Source: Actinocorallia aurantiaca
GTDB taxonomy: Bacteria; Actinomycetota; Actinomycetes; Streptosporangiales; Streptosporangiaceae
Length of the DNA stretch: 64,000 nt
Assembly (NCBI RefSeq): GCF_039533685.1
Contig: NZ_BAAATZ010000002.1
Coordinates: 407,474 to 471,473 of the forward strand
Direction: 5' to 3'
A program made the translations under genes and the position numbers. Shown piece after piece: positions 60,473 through 64,000 of the stretch. How positions within the stretch are numbered: the stretch's first letter is position 1; the number at the start of each line of letters is the position of its first letter. Under the pieces are notes generated by a model that did no database searches, had not been told where the DNA came from, and worked only from the letters and a program-made list of their open reading frames with translations.

Positions 60473-62050
60473 CTACCGGGAGCCCGAGTGCGACGGCGGC
60501 CCGCTCTCGGACATCTCGTAGGGGCTGTAGGGCGGTGGCGGCGGCCACGCGGACGGGATCTGGCTGCGCCGGTTGTTGCCCCACCAGTCGGGGATGACCG
60601 GGAACGAGCCGGACGTGAGGGACGGCGAGTCGGGAGACTTGGGCGTGGTGCCCGGCTCTTCTTCGGGCACGTCGCCGCGGCGCTGCAGGGTGAACAGGGT
60701 GATGATCGCGCCGACCAGGACGAGGCCGCCGCCCACCAGCAGCGCGGCGGACGAACCCTGTTCCATCGCCTCGACCTTGCTGGAGCCCTCGGCGCGGGCG
60801 TTGCGGCTCAGCGCGTTCAACACCGCGCCGAGCGCCACGATGCCCATCGCGGCGGAGATCTCGCGGCCGACGTTGAGGACGCCGCCCGCGACGCCGGTGC
60901 GCTCCTCGGGGACGGCCTTGATCAGGTAGAGGCCGAGCGGCATGGTCAGGGCGGAGCCCATGCCGACCAGGACGATGCCGGGGATGATGTCGACGAAGGT
61001 GTCCCCCTGGCGCAGCCGGGAGAAGGCGACGAGGCCGAAGGCCATGAGCACCATGCCGGCGGAGATGGGGACGCGGGGGCCGAACCGGCTGGACAGCCAG
61101 AACCCGACGGGCGTGAGCACGCCGATGATGACGGCGGGCGGGATGAAGGCGGTGCCGGCCTGGGAGGGGGACCACTCGAGGACGTCCTGCATGAAGTTGC
61201 CGGAGTAGGTGATGACGCCGGAGAAGCCCATGCCCCAGAGGATCTGCCCGGCCAGGCCGCCGCTGAAGGCCTTGTTCCGGAAGAACTCCGTGGTGAGCAT
61301 CGGGTTGGGCGCCCACTTCTCGACCAGGATGAACGAGCCGAGGGCCATGGCGCCCAGCGCGAGCACCGCCAGCACGCTGGGGTCCGTGAAGCCGAGGTCG
61401 CTGCCGGAATGGATGCCGTAGGTGAAGGCGAACAGCATCGTCGCGGAGGTGAGCACCGCGGGCAGGTCGACGCTCCCGGGGCTGTTCTCGCTCTGGCCGT
61501 CCAGCACGAACAGGCCGAGGACGATGACGGCGATGCCGGGCACCACGTTGATCAGGAAGATCCAGTGCCAGCTGAAGGCGTCGACGATCAGGCCGCCGAC
61601 GGTGGGGCCGAGGGCGGACGCGATGGTCCCGGTGAGGATGAAGACCAGGTTGCCGATCGACTTCTGCTTGTCGGTCCTCTTGTTGATCACCATGACCAGG
61701 GTCGCGGGCAGCGCCAGCGCGGCTCCGGCGCCCTGGGTCACCCGGAAGAAGATCAGCTGGGTGAGTTCCTGGGAGAGCCCCGCGCCCAGAGAGGAGAGGG
61801 TGAAGGTCACCATCCCGATCGTGAAGATCCGGCGGCAGCCGTACACGTCGACCATCCGCCCGCCCGCGATCATCAGGCAGGAGAACATCAGGATGTAGGC
61901 CGTGGACACCCAACTGACGGCCGCGATGTCCGTGTCGAAGTACTCGTACAGGGTCGTCAACGCGATGTTGGTGACCGTATTGTCTAGGGTGACCATGAAT
62001 GCGCTGACGGCTACGACCGCCAGCGTCCACCCGTACCTGTCCCGTCCCAT
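60473..62050 (-). CDS. MFS exporter, DHA2 (EmrB/QacA) family
   Basis: 525 residues, 14 membrane helices. The N-terminus has VTLDNTVTNIALTTL (family motif D1), motif A is GGRMVDVYGCRRIF near 65, and motif C-like GTIASALGPTVGGLI is near 142. A Pro-rich cytoplasmic tail ends the protein. Drug or natural product export is expected. It diverges from the PKS gene, which suggests self-resistance or product export. Confidence 0.92.
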   Translation of the reverse strand: MGRDRYGWTLAVVAVSAFMVTLDNTVTNIALTTLYEYFDTDIAAVSWVSTAYILMFSCLMIAGGRMVDVYGCRRIFTIGMVTFTLSSLGAGLSQELTQLIFFRVTQGAGAALALPATLVMVINKRTDKQKSIGNLVFILTGTIASALGPTVGGLIVDAFSWHWIFLINVVPGIAVIVLGLFVLDGQSENSPGSVDLPAVLTSATMLFAFTYGIHSGSDLGFTDPSVLAVLALGAMALGSFILVEKWAPNPMLTTEFFRNKAFSGGLAGQILWGMGFSGVITYSGNFMQDVLEWSPSQAGTAFIPPAVIIGVLTPVGFWLSSRFGPRVPISAGMVLMAFGLVAFSRLRQGDTFVDIIPGIVLVGMGSALTMPLGLYLIKAVPEERTGVAGGVLNVGREISAAMGIVALGAVLNALSRNARAEGSSKVEAMEQGSSAALLVGGGLVLVGAIITLFTLQRRGDVPEEEPGTTPKSPDSPSLTSGSFPVIPDWWGNNRRSQIPSAWPPPPPYSPYEMSESGPPSHSGSR

Positions 62051-62159
62051 TTAGCCCCAATCAAGTCATATTCCAGGGCCAAAGCTCTTGTCATCAAGGT
62101 GATAAGGAACACCTGGGATTCGTGGTCCGCGTGCGAAGAGAGATGTGGTCAAACCAGGA

Positions 62160-62195
62160 CAAGGTGGTCCCTCCGCACTGACCCATGCCACCTTG
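62160..62195 (+). promoter_or_regulatory. leader hairpin next to the PKS ribosome site
   Basis: CAAGGTGG (62160-62167) and CCACCTTG (62188-62195) can pair. The right arm touches the GGGGGA ribosome site of the PKS gene, so it could influence translation. The 158-bp divergent space 62051-62208 must also hold both promoters; I cannot place them. Confidence 0.3.
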
Positions 62196-62208
62196 GGGGA
62201 TCCTCACC

Positions 62209-64000
62209 ATGCCGGAAACCGAAGGTTCCCGATCCGCGGAGTCGGGCAGTCCGCAACTCCAGGCTGAGATCCAGAATTTCCTGATTAGTGAGATAGCACA
62301 TCGCGCGGGGCTGGCGCCCGGCGAGGTGGATGTGGACCAGCCCCTCGAAGAGTTCGGCCTGGCCTCCCGTGACGCCGTCGCGGTCGCCGGCGAGCTCGAG
62401 GAACTGCTCGGCCGCTCGCTGCCCGCCACCCTGGTCTGGGAGCACCCGACGATCAGCCGGATCGCCGCCGCGCTCAGCGGCGCCAACCCCCCGGAGGGCA
62501 CCGCGACCGCGCCGAAGAGCGTGTCCGCGAAGGCGTCCGCCGCGGGCTTCGACGAGCCGATCGCCGTGGTGGGCGTGGGCTGCCGCCTTCCCGGCGGAAT
62601 CAACGGACCCGGGGACTTCTGGCGCTTCCTGCTGGACGGACGCGACGCGATCGGCGAGGTCCCCGAAGGCCGCTGGGACGCCTTCGACGACGGCTCGCCG
62701 GAGATCGCCGACCTGCTCGGCAAGGTCACCCGCAAGGGCGGCTTCCTGGACGACATCGCCGGCTTCGACGCGCAGTTCTTCGGCATCACCCCGCGCGAGG
62801 CGGCCGTCATGGACCCGCAGCAGCGCCTGCTGCTGGAGGTGGCCTGGGAGTCGCTGGAGCACGCGGGCATCGCCCCGGCCCGGCTGCGCGGCACCCGTAC
62901 GGGTGTTTTCGTCGGCGTCTCGGCTCCCGAGTACGCGGGCCTGACGGCCTCGGACCTGACGAAGCTGGAGGCGTTCACCGCCACCGGAGCGGCGCTGAGC
63001 ATCGTCGCCAACCGCCTGTCGTACCTGCTCGACCTGCGCGGTCCGTCCATGATCGTGGACACGGCCTGCTCCTCCTCCCTGGTCTCGACCCATCTCGCGG
63101 TCCAGTCGCTGCGCAACGGCGACAGCGACGTGGCCCTCGCGGGCGGCGTCAACGTGCTGCTGTCGCCGACCATCACGATGACCTTCGACGCGGCGGGGGG
63201 GACCGCCGCGGACGGACGCTGCAAGGCGTTCGACGCTTCGGCGGACGGGATGGTTCGCGCCGAAGGGTGCGGAGTCGTCGTCTTGAAGCGGCTTTCGGAC
63301 GCCCGGCGCGACGGGGACCGCGTTCTGGCCGTCGTCACCGGGACCGGCGTCAACTCCGACGGCCGCTCCAACGGCCTGGTCGCGCCGAACGCCGATGCCC
63401 AGAAGACCCTCCTGCGCGACATGTACGCCGCGAACCGCGAGCTCGACTACCTCGAGGCTCACGGCACCGGCACGTTCCTGGGCGACCCCATCGAGGCCCG
63501 CGCGGTCGGCGAGGTCCTGGGCGGCGGCCGGACCGAGCCGCTGCTGATCGGCTCGGTGAAGTCCAACCTCGGCCACATGGAGGCCGCCGCGGGCATCACG
63601 GGACTGATCAAGACGGTGCTGTCGCTGTGGCACCGGACGATCCCCGCCTCCCTGCACTACACCTCGCCGAACCCGCACATCCCGTTCGACGAGCTGAACC
63701 TCGAGGTCGTCGCCGAGCGCAGGCCCTGGCCGTCCGCCGAGGGCAGGGCGCCCCGAGCGGGCGTGTCCGCCTTCGGGTTCGGCGGCACCAACGCCCACAT
63801 CACGCTGGAGGCCGTCGAGGAGCCCGAGCGGACCGTCGAGGCCGCCCCGATCCGGACGTTCCGGCTGTCCGACGTCGCCGTCGACCGCCTCCCCGCGTAC
63901 GCGGGCGCACTGCTCGCGGAACTCGACGCGCGGGAGGCCTCCGGAGAGCCGCTCGACCCGGCGGACGCGGCCGCGACGCTCCGCCGCCGCGACCCGCGCG
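62209..64000 (+). CDS. type I polyketide synthase, N-terminal ACP-KS (runs off the window)
   Basis: 597 codons seen. The N-terminal ACP has its attachment Ser (residue 53) in EEFGLASRDAVAVAGELEEL, a form typical of ACPs loaded by fatty acyl-AMP ligases, such as the N-terminal ACP of Pks13. The KS begins near EPIAVVGVGCRLPGG (residue 120). Catalytic Cys287 is in VDTACSSSLV, His418 in EAHGTGT and His456 in KSNLGH. The loop before EAHGTGT is about four residues shorter than usual. After the KS, the linker starts at FGFGGTNAHI; an AT domain probably follows. ATG 62209 follows GGGGGA. Confidence 0.92.
   Translation, partial: MPETEGSRSAESGSPQLQAEIQNFLISEIAHRAGLAPGEVDVDQPLEEFGLASRDAVAVAGELEELLGRSLPATLVWEHPTISRIAAALSGANPPEGTATAPKSVSAKASAAGFDEPIAVVGVGCRLPGGINGPGDFWRFLLDGRDAIGEVPEGRWDAFDDGSPEIADLLGKVTRKGGFLDDIAGFDAQFFGITPREAAVMDPQQRLLLEVAWESLEHAGIAPARLRGTRTGVFVGVSAPEYAGLTASDLTKLEAFTATGAALSIVANRLSYLLDLRGPSMIVDTACSSSLVSTHLAVQSLRNGDSDVALAGGVNVLLSPTITMTFDAAGGTAADGRCKAFDASADGMVRAEGCGVVVLKRLSDARRDGDRVLAVVTGTGVNSDGRSNGLVAPNADAQKTLLRDMYAANRELDYLEAHGTGTFLGDPIEARAVGEVLGGGRTEPLLIGSVKSNLGHMEAAAGITGLIKTVLSLWHRTIPASLHYTSPNPHIPFDELNLEVVAERRPWPSAEGRAPRAGVSAFGFGGTNAHITLEAVEEPERTVEAAPIRTFRLSDVAVDRLPAYAGALLAELDAREASGEPLDPADAAATLRRRDPR

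Noticed and set aside
59114..61987. 957-codon plus-strand open frame
   Set aside because: It lies opposite the glycosyltransferase and MFS genes, which have full family motifs; high GC leaves antisense frames open.
1..64000. tRNA, rRNA or insertion sequence
   Set aside because: Reading both strands I recognised no tRNA-like, rRNA or transposase sequence; a covariance-model scan would be needed to exclude small RNAs.

Overview
The window is chromosomal DNA from a high-GC actinobacterium. Coding third positions are almost all G or C, GTG and TTG starts are common, and several starts look leaderless. Gene content (bldG and its anti-sigma partner beside a proton-pumping pyrophosphatase, an Ssd/TadABC pilus locus, ECF sigma factors, a kinase fused to an RDD domain, a type I PKS) fits a filamentous, developing actinomycete. 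A member of the Streptosporangiaceae is my guess, but the sequence alone does not prove it. A 12-N gap at 49488-49499 shows a draft assembly.

Layout. 1-4.4 kb: partial alpha/beta hydrolase, holin-like membrane protein, acetyl-CoA synthetase (acs) and a degenerate Fic-like protein. 4.4-15 kb: a Tad/Flp-type pilus or secretion locus. Its plus-strand arm holds an Flp-like pilin, TadE and a TadE/G-like protein. Its minus-strand arm holds Ssd, TadA, TadB and TadC. A LysE exporter lies between the arms. Nearly every spacer here carries its own tandem repeat array, and both arms start downstream of the same 27-bp element. 13-20.6 kb: a surface fibronectin-type protein, an MrfA-type helicase, bldG, an anti-sigma factor and hppA. 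20.6-30.9 kb: phosphohistidine phosphatase, serB, a PP2C phosphatase/RDD/kinase signalling group, ABC ATPase, TSUP exporter and a Rieske protein. 30.9-37 kb: molybdopterin oxidoreductase next to a LOG-like gene, then two ECF sigma factor operons. 37-50 kb: esterase, catalase with its Fur-type regulator, TetR, a dead-looking hydrolase, class V aminotransferase, two tandem CapA lipoproteins, an oxidoreductase, secreted proteins and an IclR regulator. 50-64 kb: a repeat-rich surface protein, fatty acyl-AMP ligase (FAAL), MMPL transporter, two antigen-85-like esterases, Uma2 nuclease, glycosyltransferase, MFS exporter, and a PKS starting ACP-KS that runs off the window.

How the genes may work together. 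The Tad genes form one machine split into two convergent transcription units. FAAL, MMPL, the antigen-85-like esterases and the PKS with an N-terminal ACP together resemble the parts list of the mycobacterial FadD32/MmpL3/Ag85/Pks13 pathway. This suggests activation, extension, export and surface transfer of a long acyl chain, possibly glycosylated. That link is inference, because the genes are spread over 12 kb and the PKS is incomplete.
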